From NCBI GenBank assembly GCA_015065975.1, contig SVPG01000004.1, positions 1 to 64,000 of the forward strand: a stretch of DNA of 64,000 bases. The letters are read 5' to 3'. The notes under the pieces were generated by a model. It had not been told where the DNA came from. It was given only the letters and a program-made list of their open reading frames with translations, and did not search any database. The DNA comes from Oscillospiraceae bacterium (GTDB taxonomy: Bacteria; Bacillota; Clostridia; Oscillospirales; Acutalibacteraceae). Within the stretch, counting starts at the first letter, position 1, and every line of letters begins with the position of its first letter. This document shows, piece after piece, positions 43,029-53,150 of the stretch. Made by a program: the position numbers and the translations under genes.

Positions 43029-43634
43029 GTGAGGATAGGTATGCTCGGCGGAACGTATGACCCGATACACAACGGTCATATTATGCTGGGTAAGCAGTTT
43101 GCGGTTCAGCTCGGGCTTGACAAGGTGCTTATTATCCCGACAGGTACGCCTCCCCATAAGGAAGCGACGACCACCCAGGCGTCGAAGAGACTGGATATGT
43201 GCCGTCTTGCGGCAAAAGAGGGCGGAGACATATTCGAAGTGAGCGATATGGAGATCGTTCGCGGCGGAAAAAGCTATTCCTATCTCACACTGTGCGAGCT
43301 GCAGGACGAGTATCCGGGAAGCGAGCTTTTCCTCATAATGGGTGCGGATATGTTCATGACAATGGAGACGTGGTATCGCTTCGACGATCTCAAGAAGCTT
43401 GCCACCTTCTGCACCATTCCGCGTGACGATATACTTATGGATACTCTCAACGATTACGCTCTCAGACTCGAGGAGCTCGGATGCAGCTGCTGTGTCACAA
43501 ACGTACAGCTTCTTCCGATATCCTCCACGATGATAAGAAACAATATCGGCGAGGGTAAATCGATTTCCGGACTTGTTCCCGAATCGGTTGAGAATTATAT
43601 TATTGAAAACGGGCTTTACAGGAAGCAGGGCTGA
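43029..43634 (+). CDS. nadD: Nicotinate-nucleotide adenylyltransferase
   Basis: A 201-residue enzyme making deamido-NAD from nicotinate mononucleotide and ATP. It has GMLGGTYDPIHNGHIMLGKQ (HxGH motif) at residues 5-24 and ISSTMIRNNIGEGKSISGLV (ISSTxxR motif) near 163-182, with IPTGTPPHK between. The GTG start has GAAAGGAAG upstream. It is followed after two bases by yqeK. Confidence 0.96.
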   Translation: MRIGMLGGTYDPIHNGHIMLGKQFAVQLGLDKVLIIPTGTPPHKEATTTQASKRLDMCRLAAKEGGDIFEVSDMEIVRGGKSYSYLTLCELQDEYPGSELFLIMGADMFMTMETWYRFDDLKKLATFCTIPRDDILMDTLNDYALRLEELGCSCCVTNVQLLPISSTMIRNNIGEGKSISGLVPESVENYIIENGLYRKQG

Positions 43635-43636
43635 AA

Positions 43637-44209
43637 TTGACCGAACGTGAACGCGCAAAGTACATCAAAATACTGAAAAAGAAGCTTTCGAAATTCAGAC
43701 TCTATCACAGCGAGTGCGTCTCGAAAGAGGCTGTGAGACTTGCGGAAAAATACAGGGTCGATGTCGAAAAGGCTGAGCTTGCGGGACTTCTTCACGACAT
43801 AATGAAGGACGTATCGGGCAAGGACCAGCTTGAGGTCATGAAGAAATGCTCGGTCGATGTGGACGATATGCTCGAAAAAACGCCGAAGCTGTGGCATTCC
43901 TATGCAGGTGCGGCGTATGTCGAAAAGGAACTCGGCATTGACGATGAAGAGGTAATAAACGCCATAAAATACCACACAACGGCACGTGCGGGTATGACCA
44001 GACTCGAAAAGGTCATATATATTGCCGATTTCACTTCGGCAGACCGCGATTATGACGATGTGGACGATATGAGAAGAGCCGCGAACAAGGGGCTTGACGA
44101 TGCGATGAGATATGCGCTTTCCTATACGGTTGCCGATCTGGCATCGAGAGGACTTGTCATACACCCCGATACGTTTGCGGCATACAATGAGGTTCACGCA
44201 AAGAAATAA
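43637..44209 (+). CDS. yqeK: YqeK-family HD-domain Ap4A hydrolase
   Basis: A 190-residue HD-domain phosphohydrolase of the YqeK family, which splits diadenosine tetraphosphate symmetrically. HSECVSKEAVRLAEKYRVD near 25-43 and AGLLHDIMKDVSGK near 52 carry the metal-binding His/Asp; ALIKYHTT-like NAIKYHTTARAGM near 115 and YIADFTSADR near 133 follow. TTG start two bases after nadD; GNADD-yqeK pairing is standard in Firmicutes. Confidence 0.93.
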   Translation: MTERERAKYIKILKKKLSKFRLYHSECVSKEAVRLAEKYRVDVEKAELAGLLHDIMKDVSGKDQLEVMKKCSVDVDDMLEKTPKLWHSYAGAAYVEKELGIDDEEVINAIKYHTTARAGMTRLEKVIYIADFTSADRDYDDVDDMRRAANKGLDDAMRYALSYTVADLASRGLVIHPDTFAAYNEVHAKK

Positions 44210-44262
44210 ATACTGTCTTTTGATTTGCTCCGTTATGCGGGCAGAAAGGAAAAGGTAATCAG

Positions 44263-45896
44263 ATGAACAATGTCTTGGATGTTCTCGGCTTTGAAACAGG
44301 TAAAAGAACCACCGTCAGCCGCAGACCTCAGGTAAGACGTGCGGCAACCGATTATTCTTCCGTGAGAACGGTCGGCGGCGCAACAAGATTCAAGCAGGGC
44401 ATGCCCCCGGGCTTGTATGCTTACAAGGAAAAGATTCAGCTTACCAAAGCTCAGATAAAAGCGAAAAAGAAGGAAGAGAAAAAGAAGGCTCTCGAAGGAA
44501 GAAGCTTCTTCTACCGTCACCGCATTGCGTTTGCGGTCGTGTCGGTCGTTCTAGCAATTGCGATCGGTCTCGGTTTTTATGCGCGCAGTATGGTTAACGA
44601 TGAGACCCTCTTCCTCGGTACGGATGAACAGCAGACCGGTACAGCCGCCATAGCAAAGCGTATATCCTCGACCCCCGAGATGTCGGAGAAGGTCGTGTAT
44701 GTGCTTATCGTAGGTGTTGACGCAAGCTCAATGCTGACCGACTGTATATGGATAATGTGCTATGATATAGCGACTCAGAACGTCAACGTTCTTCAGGTAC
44801 CGCGTGATACCTATGTCGGAAATGAGAGTTTCTCCGGTAAGATAAACGGAGTCTATTCCAATCCGAAAACGGTGAAGTTCTGTGAAAAATGCGGAACTTC
44901 GGTTTCGAGCAGCCAGATAAGCGGCAGCAGACACGACGCCTGCGGCACCAAGGTTGTAAACAAGAAAGAAAGTAATATCAACTGTCTTATAAGAAATATC
45001 AATGAGCATCTGGGACTGCCGATAGATCACTTTGTTATATTTGATTTCGAAGGATTCTCAAAGATTATTGATACCATCGGCGGTGTCGATGTTGTTCTCG
45101 ACAAGCCGCTCAACGCACCCGAGATACAGCTCTCCGCAGGAACAAACCATCTCAACGGTATGCGTGCTCTTCAGTATATGCGCCACCGTTCGACATACAG
45201 AATGGGCGACCTCGGAAGAGTTGCCGCTCAGCAGAAGCTCATCGACGGTCTTCTCGAAAAGATGCTTTCGCTCGATCTCGACGATATGCTCAATCTTCTG
45301 ACCGAGTGTGCGGCGTATTTCAGAACCGATCTTTCCATAAGCGAAATGATCAGCTATGCTACTCAGGCAAGAGGTCTCTCGACCGACAGATTCCATATGC
45401 ATTCGATGCCGGGTTATGACCACTGGGTAAGACCCAATCCGTCATATTTCTGCTGCAACGAATCCGAGACGGTTCACTTATCAACGAGCACTTCCTGCCC
45501 TACGGTCTGCCGGGCGGCGGAATGGCTGACAGAAGCACAGTCAACTTCCCCGACGTAGTCGATAAGTACAGCCCCGAGACCGATCCCGCGCAGACATCAT
45601 CGACTGCTGCTCAGACCACTACAACAACTCAGTATCAGGAGTCGACAACAACACAGCCGACATCGTCGCAGTCGACAACATCGTCGACCACAAAGCCGAC
45701 TGAGTCGACATCGACAAGCTCGACCGAGTCGACAACAACAAGCTCTGCAAATTCAACAACAGAGCCGACAACGACGAGCTCGACCACGACAACAACGACT
45801 ACAACAACTACTACAACCACCACAACAACCACAACGGCTGCACCCACAACAACCACTGCAGCACCGCAGCCGGACGATATCGGAGTGGAAGGCTGA
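44263..45896 (+). pseudogene. LCP-family wall ligase with zinc-finger-like insert, apparent frameshift
   Basis: An LCP protein in the position taken by lytR-type genes between yqeK and rsfS. Segments: cytoplasmic tail (1-87), one membrane helix (88-107), LCP domain from VVYVLIVGVDASSM (144) through VLQVPRDTYVG. An unusual insert has C207-x2-C210 ... H224-x2-C227, a zinc-binding-like CxxC/HxxC set. LQYMRHRSTYRMGDLGRVAA is the second LCP motif. The frame breaks near 45472-45478; in the -1 frame the protein continues LINEHFLPYGLPGGGMADRS into a Thr/Ser-rich tail to 45896. Restoring one base gives about 544 residues. True inactivation or a sequencing/assembly error cannot be told apart. Confidence 0.8.
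45780..45870. repeat. ACN codon microsatellite in the LCP tail
   Basis: Reiterated ACN triplets (mostly ACA/ACT/ACC) encode runs of Thr at the C-terminus of the LCP protein. Such low-complexity tracts are prone to slippage and tail-length change. The first LCP gene (22123-23655) ends with a similar tract. Confidence 0.85.
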
Positions 45897-45914
45897 TAAA
45901 GAAAGGAAAAACAA

Positions 45915-46295
45915 ATGGAATTTACTCCCAAGGAACTGGCTCTTAAAATAGCCAGAATACTCGATGCGAAAAAGGCGGCAGGGCTTTCCGTTATATCGGT
46001 TGGCAATGTTACCGAGCTTGCGGATTATTTTGTAATTACAACAGGACGCTCCTCGACTCAGGTCAAGGCTTTTGCCGACGAGGTCGAGTTCAAGCTCAAG
46101 CAGGAAGGCATTGTGCCCGACCACATTGAGGGACACAAGTCCAGAACATGGATAGTCATGGACTATCAGTGCGTAGTTGTGCATATCTTCGACGAACAGG
46201 CGAGAGAATATTATGACCTCGACAGACTGTGGAAAGACGGCGAAAAGCTCGACGAGTCGGAATATGTCACAGCTGACAGCGCAAACGAAGAATAA
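45915..46295 (+). CDS. rsfS: Ribosome silencing factor RsfS
   Basis: A 126-residue RsfS (YbeB/Iojap) protein that binds L14 and blocks subunit joining under low nutrients. It shows [20 protein letters not shown] near residues 25-44, [20 protein letters not shown] near 75-94 and [15 protein letters not shown]. It starts with ATG 18 bases after the LCP tail stop and is preceded by GAAAGGAA. Conserved position ahead of leuS. Confidence 0.95.
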   Translation: MEFTPKELALKIARILDAKKAAGLSVISVGNVTELADYFVITTGRSSTQVKAFADEVEFKLKQEGIVPDHIEGHKSRTWIVMDYQCVVVHIFDEQAREYYDLDRLWKDGEKLDESEYVTADSANEE

Positions 46296-46336
46296 CTAAA
46301 GGGGAGGATTCCTTCCCGTCAGAAAGGAATATATTT

Positions 46337-48865
46337 ATGGCAGGCTACGAATTTGGCAAAATCGAAAAAAAGTGGCAGGATATATGGGAAGAAAAGGGCG
46401 TTTTCCATGCGTCCAATGACTATACAAAGCCCGCATTCTATGCACTTGTAGAGTTTCCCTATCCGTCGGGTGCGGGACTGCACGTCGGTCATCCGCGTTC
46501 CTATACAGCGCTCGATATTCTTTCGAGAAAGAGAAGACTTCAGGGTTACAACGTTCTTTATCCGATGGGCTGGGACGCATTCGGTCTCCCCACGGAAAAC
46601 TTTGCGATAAAGAATCACATCCATCCCGCTGAGGTCACCGCTGCAAACGTAGCGCGTTTCAAGAGCCAGCTTCGTATGCTCGGTCTTTCGTTTGACTGGA
46701 GCCGTGAGATAAACACCACCGATCCCAAGTATTTCAAGTGGACTCAGTGGATTTTCCTCAAGCTGTTTGAAAAGGGACTTGCCTACAAAAAGGAAATGGC
46801 AGTCAACTGGTGCACCTCCTGCAAGTGCGTTCTTGCAAACGAAGAGGTCGTAAACGGCGTTTGTGAGCGCTGCGGAAGCGAAGTTGTCCGCCGCGTAAAG
46901 AGCCAGTGGATGCTCAAGATCACCGAGTATGCACAGAGACTTATCGATGATCTCGATGAGGTCGATTATATCGAGAGAGTCAAGCTCCAGCAGAAGAACT
47001 GGATCGGCCGTTCCACCGGTGCAGAGGTCGATTTCGACACAACAACCGGCGATAAGCTCAGAGTTTACACAACCCGTCCCGATACGCTTTTCGGCGCTAC
47101 ATATATGGTTATCAGCCCGGAGCATCCCTTCCTCGAGAAGTGGGCTGACAAGATCGCAAATATCGATGCTGTCAGGGAGTATCAGGCTGCTGCGGCAAGA
47201 AAGTCCGATTTCGAAAGAACCGAGCTTGCCAAGGAGAAGACAGGTGTGCGCCTCGAGGGTGTCACAGCCATCAACCCCGTAAACGGCAGAGAGATACCCA
47301 TCTTTATTTCCGACTATGTTCTCATCTCTTACGGTACAGGCGCTATCATGGCTGTTCCTGCACACGATACAAGAGACTGGGAGTTTGCAAAGAAGTTTGA
47401 GCTTCCCATCATCGAGGTCGTCAAGGGCGGCGATGTTGAGAAGGAAGCATTTACCGACTGTGAAACAGGCGTGATGGTCAACTCCGGCTTCCTCGACGGT
47501 CTGTCCGTTGAAGAGGCAAAGGTCAAGATCACCGAGTTCCTCACAGAGCAGGGCAGAGGAGAGAAGAAGGTCAACTTCAAGCTCCGTGACTGGGTATTCT
47601 CCAGACAGAGATACTGGGGCGAGCCCATTCCTCTCGTATACTGCGATTGCTGCGGCTGGGTTCCCATTCCCGAGGATCAGCTCCCGCTGACACTTCCCGA
47701 TGTCGAATCCTACGAGCCGACCGATAACGGCGAGTCCCCGCTTGCAAAGATCGACGAGTGGGTAAACACCACCTGTCCCAAGTGCGGCAAGCCCGCAAAG
47801 AGAGAGACCGATACCATGCCTCAGTGGGCAGGTTCTTCGTGGTATTATCTCAGATATTGCGATCCCCACAACGACGATGCACTCGCTTCCAAGGAAGCTC
47901 TTGATTACTGGACACCGGTCAACTGGTACAACGGCGGTATGGAGCATACAACACTCCACCTGCTTTACAGCCGTTTCTGGCACAAGTTCCTCTATGATAT
48001 CGGTGTTGTTCCCACTCCCGAGCCTTACGCAAAGAGAACAAGCCACGGCATGATTCTCGGACTCAATCCGCACAGCTTTGTCAATATGTCTCAGGATAAG
48101 CAGAAGGAACTCGTTGCTCAGTACGGCAGCGAGAAGGCTGCAAAGAAATATCTCGTCGAGAAATACGGCGAGATGGCAGACCATCCCGTTGTAAAGATGT
48201 CAAAGTCTCTCGGCAACGTTGTCAACCCCGATGAGATCGTTGAACAGTACGGCGCAGATACCATGCGTATGTATGAGATGTTCATCGGCGACTTCGAGAA
48301 GGCGGCTCCGTGGTCTTCCAGTTCCATCAAGGGCTGCAAGAGATTCCTCGACAGAACCTGGGCACTTCAGGATAAACTCATCCCCGGCGATATCAGACCG
48401 GAGTTTGAAAGCAGTATTCATAAGACCATTAAGAAGGTTGGCGACGATATAGACTCGCTCAAGTTCAATACTGCTATCGCGGCCATGATGGGTCTTCTCA
48501 ACGAGTTTGAGGCAAAGGGCGATATCACCCGCGAAGAGCTCCGTATGTTCCTGCTCATGCTCAACCCGTTCGCTCCCCATATCACAGAGGAAATGTGGGA
48601 GAAGTGCGGTTTTGAGAAGATGGTCACAGAGCAGGAGTGGCCGCAGTACGACGAGAGCAAGTGTGTCGATGCAACAATCGAGATCGCTGTTCAGATCAAC
48701 GGCAAGATCAAGACAAGACTGCAGGTTGCAGCCGATATTTCTCAGGCTGACGCAATTGCCGCTGCCAAGGCTGATGCAGCCTGTGCAGCACTTATCGAAG
48801 GCAAGCAGATCGTCAAGGAAATCTATGTTCCCGGCAGACTTGTCAACATAGTTGTAAAGGGATAA
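46337..48865 (+). CDS. leuS: Leucine--tRNA ligase
   Basis: An 842-residue class Ia synthetase. The HIGH-type motif is in [20 protein letters not shown] near residues 40-59 and the KMSKS motif in [16 protein letters not shown] near 618. The CP1 editing domain ([19 protein letters not shown] near 331) is present, so misactivated residues can be cleared. A zinc-binding CxxC pair occurs at [16 protein letters not shown] near 157. The plus-strand gene is preceded by AGAAAGGAA and follows rsfS. No T-box leader is visible in the 41-base gap. Confidence 0.97.
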   Translation: MAGYEFGKIEKKWQDIWEEKGVFHASNDYTKPAFYALVEFPYPSGAGLHVGHPRSYTALDILSRKRRLQGYNVLYPMGWDAFGLPTENFAIKNHIHPAEVTAANVARFKSQLRMLGLSFDWSREINTTDPKYFKWTQWIFLKLFEKGLAYKKEMAVNWCTSCKCVLANEEVVNGVCERCGSEVVRRVKSQWMLKITEYAQRLIDDLDEVDYIERVKLQQKNWIGRSTGAEVDFDTTTGDKLRVYTTRPDTLFGATYMVISPEHPFLEKWADKIANIDAVREYQAAAARKSDFERTELAKEKTGVRLEGVTAINPVNGREIPIFISDYVLISYGTGAIMAVPAHDTRDWEFAKKFELPIIEVVKGGDVEKEAFTDCETGVMVNSGFLDGLSVEEAKVKITEFLTEQGRGEKKVNFKLRDWVFSRQRYWGEPIPLVYCDCCGWVPIPEDQLPLTLPDVESYEPTDNGESPLAKIDEWVNTTCPKCGKPAKRETDTMPQWAGSSWYYLRYCDPHNDDALASKEALDYWTPVNWYNGGMEHTTLHLLYSRFWHKFLYDIGVVPTPEPYAKRTSHGMILGLNPHSFVNMSQDKQKELVAQYGSEKAAKKYLVEKYGEMADHPVVKMSKSLGNVVNPDEIVEQYGADTMRMYEMFIGDFEKAAPWSSSSIKGCKRFLDRTWALQDKLIPGDIRPEFESSIHKTIKKVGDDIDSLKFNTAIAAMMGLLNEFEAKGDITREELRMFLLMLNPFAPHITEEMWEKCGFEKMVTEQEWPQYDESKCVDATIEIAVQINGKIKTRLQVAADISQADAIAAAKADAACAALIEGKQIVKEIYVPGRLVNIVVKG

Positions 48866-48923
48866 GCTCGGTTTTTTTTGTTGAAAATAGTTTAAAGCTT
48901 CTGATAAAAACTGAATTTATCTA

Positions 48924-48952
48924 TTGACACGACAAAAAAAGTTAGTTATAAT
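48924..48952 (+). promoter_or_regulatory. Promoter of rpsU
   Basis: TTGACA (48924-48929), 17-base spacer, TATAAT (48947-48952): a full consensus promoter about 70 bases before rpsU. Confidence 0.93.
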
Positions 48953-49023
48953 TACTTATAATCATGTTGAGGAGCTTGTCTCTTTGACGTGTCAGTTCGA
49001 TCCGCGGAGGGAGGGATAGGTCA

Positions 49024-49200
49024 ATGTCATCAGAAATCAGACTGAAGGAGAATGAATCTCTCGAGAGTGCTCTGCGCCGCTTCAAGAAGTCATGCGCACG
49101 CTCAGGTGTTATTCAGGAGGTCCGCAAGAGAGAGGCTTATGAGAAACCCTCTGTTCGCCGCAAGAAGAAGTCCGAAGCAGCACGTAAGCGCAAGTATTGA
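49024..49200 (+). CDS. rpsU: 30S ribosomal protein S21
   Basis: A 58-residue basic protein, too short for many gene finders. It starts [20 protein letters not shown] and ends with KRKY after a Lys/Arg-rich stretch ([15 protein letters not shown]), the S21 pattern. A purine-rich GGAGGGAGGG precedes the ATG. It is transcribed from its own promoter and closed by its own terminator. S21 sits near the mRNA exit region of the 30S subunit and helps Shine-Dalgarno pairing. Confidence 0.95.
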   Translation: MSSEIRLKENESLESALRRFKKSCARSGVIQEVRKREAYEKPSVRRKKKSEAARKRKY

Positions 49201-49230
49201 TTCGGAACACCATTTGAGATAATCTACTTA

Positions 49231-49265
49231 AACAGCGAGGCGGTACAGTCTCGCTGTTTTATTTT
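49231..49265 (+). terminator. Terminator of rpsU
   Basis: Stem AACAGCGAG/CTCGCTGTT with an 10-base loop, followed by TTATTTTG. Confidence 0.9.
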
Positions 49266-49278
49266 GGAGATGAATGAT

Positions 49279-49755
49279 ATGACGAAAATTGTTATAAAAA
49301 GCATTGCCGACAGTGAGGAGAAAGCGCGTATAACCGCAAATGTCATGGAATCTCTTTTTGACTGGCAGCCGTCTCGCGAAGAGATAGAACGCAGATCGCT
49401 CGTTCATATGAGCTGCCCGTTTTTTGCGGCGTTTGACGGCGAAGAGGCTGTCGGTTTCTGTGCCGTCAGAATATGCAGCGAATCTGTAGCCGAGGTGCAT
49501 ACCATAGGCGTTTTCAGAGAATATCGCCGTCTGGGCATCGGAAGCTCGCTCGTTGAAACAGCTCAGCAGTACTGCAAAGGACTTGGTTTTGCATATCTCA
49601 CGGTAAAGGTATCCGAGTACGTGAAAAAGCAGGAGCTTTGCGAAATGCTTGAGGCATTTTTTGACAAGAACAGCTTTGTGCCCGGCAAGTCATTCCGCGA
49701 CCTCGGCAGAGGCTTTTATGACGGGATTTATCTCGCAAAATATCTCGGCAATTAG
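49279..49755 (+). CDS. GNAT-family N-acetyltransferase
   Basis: A 158-residue GNAT enzyme that would move an acetyl group from acetyl-CoA to an unknown amine. The CoA-binding motif is VHTIGVFREYRRLGIGSSLV near residues 74-93, with AFDGEEAVGFCAVR just before it. ATG at 49279 is preceded by GGAGA at eight bases; two earlier in-frame starts overlap that SD. Single gene directly after the rpsU terminator; substrate unknown. Confidence 0.88.
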   Translation: MTKIVIKSIADSEEKARITANVMESLFDWQPSREEIERRSLVHMSCPFFAAFDGEEAVGFCAVRICSESVAEVHTIGVFREYRRLGIGSSLVETAQQYCKGLGFAYLTVKVSEYVKKQELCEMLEAFFDKNSFVPGKSFRDLGRGFYDGIYLAKYLGN

Positions 49756-49934
49756 ATTGTTGACCTATTTATAACACTTTTGAAAATAGAAAAAATTAGG
49801 TATATTTCAACAAGATTTATGGTGCAATTTGGTTAAAAATATGTGACTGATGACATAAACACTATTTTTCATATTTTCAATTTAGAATAAAGTCACAAAA
49901 AACGGATTTTAGTGTGTCAGCACACAAAAATATG

Positions 49935-50053
49935 TTGAAAATATGCCGTCTCTTGTGTATAATAGATATATTAAGCGGTGGAACGCTTTAGCGCGGAAAA
50001 GTCGGCTTTTCCCGCTGACGGTTTCGCCGAAAATCGAAAAAGGTGGAAGGCGT
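49935..50053 (+). promoter_or_regulatory. Promoter and structured leader of the peptide transporter operon
   Basis: TTGAAA (49935-49940), 17-base spacer, TATAAT (49958-49963). The 90-base leader contains AAGCG/CGCTT and a longer stem with GCGGAAAAG/CTTTTCCCGC arms (50000-50022 region) before AGGTGGAAGG and the ATG. A small dyad GTGTGTCAGCACAC lies just upstream of the -35 box (49912-49925). The 180 bases from the GNAT stop to this promoter hold nothing else recognisable. Confidence 0.7.
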
Positions 50054-50983
50054 ATGAGCTCAAAAACTTTATTGTACATTTTAAAACGTCTGCTTCTGGC
50101 GCTGCTTACGGTATGGGTGGTTATTACCCTTACATTCTTCGTAATGCACGCTGTTCCGGGCGGTCCGTTTACGAGTGAAAAGGCTATAACACCGGCTGCT
50201 CAGGCTCAGCTCGAGGCAAAATACGGTCTTGATAAACCGCTCTTTGTACAGTATCTTACTTACCTCAAGGACATCGTTACCGAGTTCGATTTCGGTCCGT
50301 CCCTGAAGAGACGCGGAATGGACGTTATCGATATCATTGCTGACGGCATGGAGACTTCGGCACAGCTCGGTCTTATTGCTGCAGGTGTTGCACTTGTTTC
50401 GGGTGTTGTTCTCGGTGCGGTTGCTGCACTGAGAAGAAACAAGCTTATCGATAAGATAATCATGGTCATTACCACGGCGTTTGTTTCGATGCCCTCGTTT
50501 ATCATGGGCTCGCTGCTTCTGGTAATATTCGCCCTCAAGCTCGGTGTGCTCCCGGCCAACGGCGCGAGTGAAAACGGATTGATACTTCCCGTTATCACGC
50601 TTGCCCTTTATCCGATGGCTTACATCACAAGACTTACACGTTCCTCGATGCTTGACGTTCTCGGTCAGGATTACATCAGAACGGCAAAAGCAAAGGGCGT
50701 TTCCGGCGCAAAGATAATATTCGGACATGCACTCAAGAATTCCCTTATCCCCGTCATCACATATTTCGGACCGATGCTTGCTTACATAGTCACAGGCTCC
50801 CTCGTTGTTGAGCAGATATTCGCGGTTCCCGGTATCGGACGCGCATTCGTCAGCAGCATCACGGGACGTGACTATCCCATGATCATGGGTACAACGATCA
50901 TACTTGCAACTCTGGTCGTCATTATGAACCTGGTGAGCGACATCATGTACAAGGTAGTCGATCCCAGAATTACGCTCGAATAA
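50054..50983 (+). CDS. oppB: Oligopeptide ABC transporter permease (OppB/DppB)
   Basis: A 309-residue inner-membrane permease with six predicted helices. The N-terminus ILKRLLLALLTVWVVITLTF and FVMHAVPGGPF are typical of DppB/OppB, and the cytoplasmic EAA-type loop YIRTAKAKGVSGAKIIFGHA near 205 contacts the ATPase. The ATG at 50054 has AGGTGGAAGG upstream; a longer upstream frame lies in the leader. First of five genes of a complete peptide importer. Confidence 0.95.
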   Translation: MSSKTLLYILKRLLLALLTVWVVITLTFFVMHAVPGGPFTSEKAITPAAQAQLEAKYGLDKPLFVQYLTYLKDIVTEFDFGPSLKRRGMDVIDIIADGMETSAQLGLIAAGVALVSGVVLGAVAALRRNKLIDKIIMVITTAFVSMPSFIMGSLLLVIFALKLGVLPANGASENGLILPVITLALYPMAYITRLTRSSMLDVLGQDYIRTAKAKGVSGAKIIFGHALKNSLIPVITYFGPMLAYIVTGSLVVEQIFAVPGIGRAFVSSITGRDYPMIMGTTIILATLVVIMNLVSDIMYKVVDPRITLE

Positions 50984-50997
50984 GGAGAATGCCGAAT

Positions 50998-52056
50998 ATG
51001 AATAAAAATCCGTTCAGTTTGCATGTCAAAGTAGATGATTTCATACCGGCGACCGAGTCCGAGAAGGAATACATGGTCCAGATGCGTCCGTCATCGACCT
51101 TCTTCAAGGACGGTATGAAGCGTCTTCTTAAAAATAAGGTCGCAACGGTCAGCATGATCATCATCATTCTGATCACTCTCGCATCCATATTCCTTCCGAT
51201 GTTCTGGCCCTATTCGTATGATACGATGCTCGGAATCACTCCGGGTAAGCCGGTTGATCCTTCCTACAACAACCTTGCTCCGTTTGAGTACGGAAAGAGC
51301 GAGCTCGAGCTTATCGAGCAGGGCGAGAAGGTTTTCCCGCACATCTTCGGAACCGATTCTGCAGGCCGTGATTACTTCATCCGTGTTGTCTACGGTGCAA
51401 GAATATCCCTTATGGTCGGTTTCTTCGCAAGTATCATCGTTCTCATCGTAGGTATGCTTATCGGCTCCATCGCAGGTTACTGCGGCGGTAAGGTCGACCT
51501 CGTCATAATGAGAATAGTCGATATCATTTATTCTCTGCCGGACATGCTCATGGTTATCCTGTTGTCCGCAGTTCTCAGAGAAGCACTCGCTCCCGTTATC
51601 GACGGTACGGTGCTCGGCAAGATAGGAAGCAATATTATCAGCTTGTTTGTCGTCTTCGCTCTTCTCTATTGGGTATCAATGGCACGTCTTATCCGCGGTC
51701 AGATACTCTCTCTTCGTGAGCAGGAATACGTTCTTGCAGCAAGAGCAACAGGCGCAAAGGGCGGCTGGATAATCAAGAAGCATCTTATCCCAAACTGCAT
51801 AAGCGTTATCATCATTTCCACAGCACTTCAGATTCCGAATGCTATTTTCACAGAGAGCTTCCTGTCCTTCCTCGGACTCGGCGTAAACGCTCCGATGCCT
51901 TCGCTCGGTTCTCTCGCATCTGAGGCTCTCAACGGTATCACATCGTATTCATACCGTCTCGTTATCCCCGCAATTGTCATTTCGCTTATCGTTCTGTCGC
52001 TCAACCTGTTTGGCGACGGTCTGCGCGATGCCTTTGATCCCAAGCTTAACAACTGA
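50998..52056 (+). CDS. oppC: Oligopeptide ABC transporter permease (OppC/DppC)
   Basis: A 352-residue permease with a cytoplasmic head of about 35 residues, six helices and a large external loop after the first helix (PYSYDTMLGITPGKP onward), including the FGTDSAGRDYFIRVVYGARI stretch diagnostic of OppC. The EAA-type loop is EYVLAARATGAKGGWIIKKH near 243. ATG at 50998 is chosen because AAGGAG lies 10 bases upstream; the earlier ATG at 50989 is only one base from it. It pairs with OppB to form the channel. Confidence 0.95.
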   Translation: MNKNPFSLHVKVDDFIPATESEKEYMVQMRPSSTFFKDGMKRLLKNKVATVSMIIIILITLASIFLPMFWPYSYDTMLGITPGKPVDPSYNNLAPFEYGKSELELIEQGEKVFPHIFGTDSAGRDYFIRVVYGARISLMVGFFASIIVLIVGMLIGSIAGYCGGKVDLVIMRIVDIIYSLPDMLMVILLSAVLREALAPVIDGTVLGKIGSNIISLFVVFALLYWVSMARLIRGQILSLREQEYVLAARATGAKGGWIIKKHLIPNCISVIIISTALQIPNAIFTESFLSFLGLGVNAPMPSLGSLASEALNGITSYSYRLVIPAIVISLIVLSLNLFGDGLRDAFDPKLNN

Positions 52057-52073
52057 GAAAGGAGAGATTGATT

Positions 52074-53150
52074 ATGGCTTTATTGGAAGTAAATGATCTT
52101 CACACCTCTTTTTTCACAGATGCAGGTGAAGTAAAGGCAGTAAACGGCGTATCCTTCAATCTTGAAAGAGGCAAGGTTCTCGGTATAGTCGGCGAATCCG
52201 GCTCGGGAAAATCCGTTACGGCATATTCTATAATGCAGATTCTCGCTCCCACAGGAAAGATCGTTTCCGGCTCCATCAAGCTGGACGGTCAGGAGCTTGT
52301 CAATTCCGGCGAGAAGGTTATGAAGGACGTACGAGGAAACAAGGTATCCATCATTTTCCAGGACCCTATGACCTCGCTCAACCCCACCTATACCATCGGT
52401 AAGCAGCTTATGGAAGCAATTCTCCTGCATACCGACAGAAATAAGAAGCAGGCAAAAGATCGCGCTGTTGAGATGCTCAAGCTCGTCAACGTAAACGAGC
52501 CCGAGAAGCGTATGAAGCAGTATCCGTTCGAGCTCTCCGGCGGTATGAGACAGCGTGTCATGATCGCTATGGCTCTTGCCTGTGAACCCGATATCCTCAT
52601 CGCCGACGAGCCGACAACCGCTCTCGACGTTACCATTCAGGCTCAGATACTCGAGCTTATGAAGGATCTTCAGGAAGAGCTCGGAATGGCTATCATTATG
52701 ATCACACACGACCTCGGCGTTGTTGCTCAGATGTGTGACGAGGTTATCGTTATGTATGCCGGCTCCATCTGTGAGCAGGGTACAGCGGACGAGATATTCT
52801 ACAATCCCTGTCATGAGTACACAAAGGGTCTCATGCGTTCCATACCTACGGCTGATACCGCAGGTACAAGACTTCAGCCGATAACAGGTACTCCGATCGA
52901 CCTTCTCAATATGCCGGCAGGATGCCCGTTTGCTCCGCGCTGTGATGCAGCTATGAAGATATGTCTGAGTGAGCGCTGCGAGCGTATGGAGATCAATGAA
53001 TGTCATCAGGCTGCCTGCTGGATGAATGTCAAGAAGGGTATTGATGACGGCTCCATCATCCTCGATGAGGCTGAGACTGAGGAGGTTTCCGAGGAAACAG
53101 CTCAGGAGCCTGCAGCACAGTCCGATACGGAAGGCGGTGATCTTCAGTGA
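52074..53150 (+). CDS. oppD: Oligopeptide ABC transporter ATP-binding protein (OppD/DppD)
   Basis: A 358-residue ATPase energising the permease pair. Walker [14 protein letters not shown] near residues 41-53, signature [20 protein letters not shown] near 157, Walker [15 protein letters not shown] near 177. The C-terminal oligopeptide-transporter domain ([18 protein letters not shown] near 280) carries the cysteines often linked to an iron-sulfur cluster in this subfamily. An extra acidic tail of about 35 residues follows. AAAGGAGAG precedes the ATG. Confidence 0.95.
   Translation: MALLEVNDLHTSFFTDAGEVKAVNGVSFNLERGKVLGIVGESGSGKSVTAYSIMQILAPTGKIVSGSIKLDGQELVNSGEKVMKDVRGNKVSIIFQDPMTSLNPTYTIGKQLMEAILLHTDRNKKQAKDRAVEMLKLVNVNEPEKRMKQYPFELSGGMRQRVMIAMALACEPDILIADEPTTALDVTIQAQILELMKDLQEELGMAIIMITHDLGVVAQMCDEVIVMYAGSICEQGTADEIFYNPCHEYTKGLMRSIPTADTAGTRLQPITGTPIDLLNMPAGCPFAPRCDAAMKICLSERCERMEINECHQAACWMNVKKGIDDGSIILDEAETEEVSEETAQEPAAQSDTEGGDLQ

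Noticed and set aside
45780-45870. CRISPR-like or tandem array in the repetitive region
   Set aside because: It is a triplet microsatellite encoding Thr in the LCP tail, with no repeat-spacer structure.
46296-46336. T-box leader before leuS
   Set aside because: The gap is 41 bases, far too short for a T-box; only a small GGGAGG/CCTTCCC hairpin is present.
46319-48184. A 621-codon minus-strand open frame opposite leuS
   Set aside because: leuS is certain from HIGH/KMSKS motifs; the antisense frame reflects strong codon bias only.
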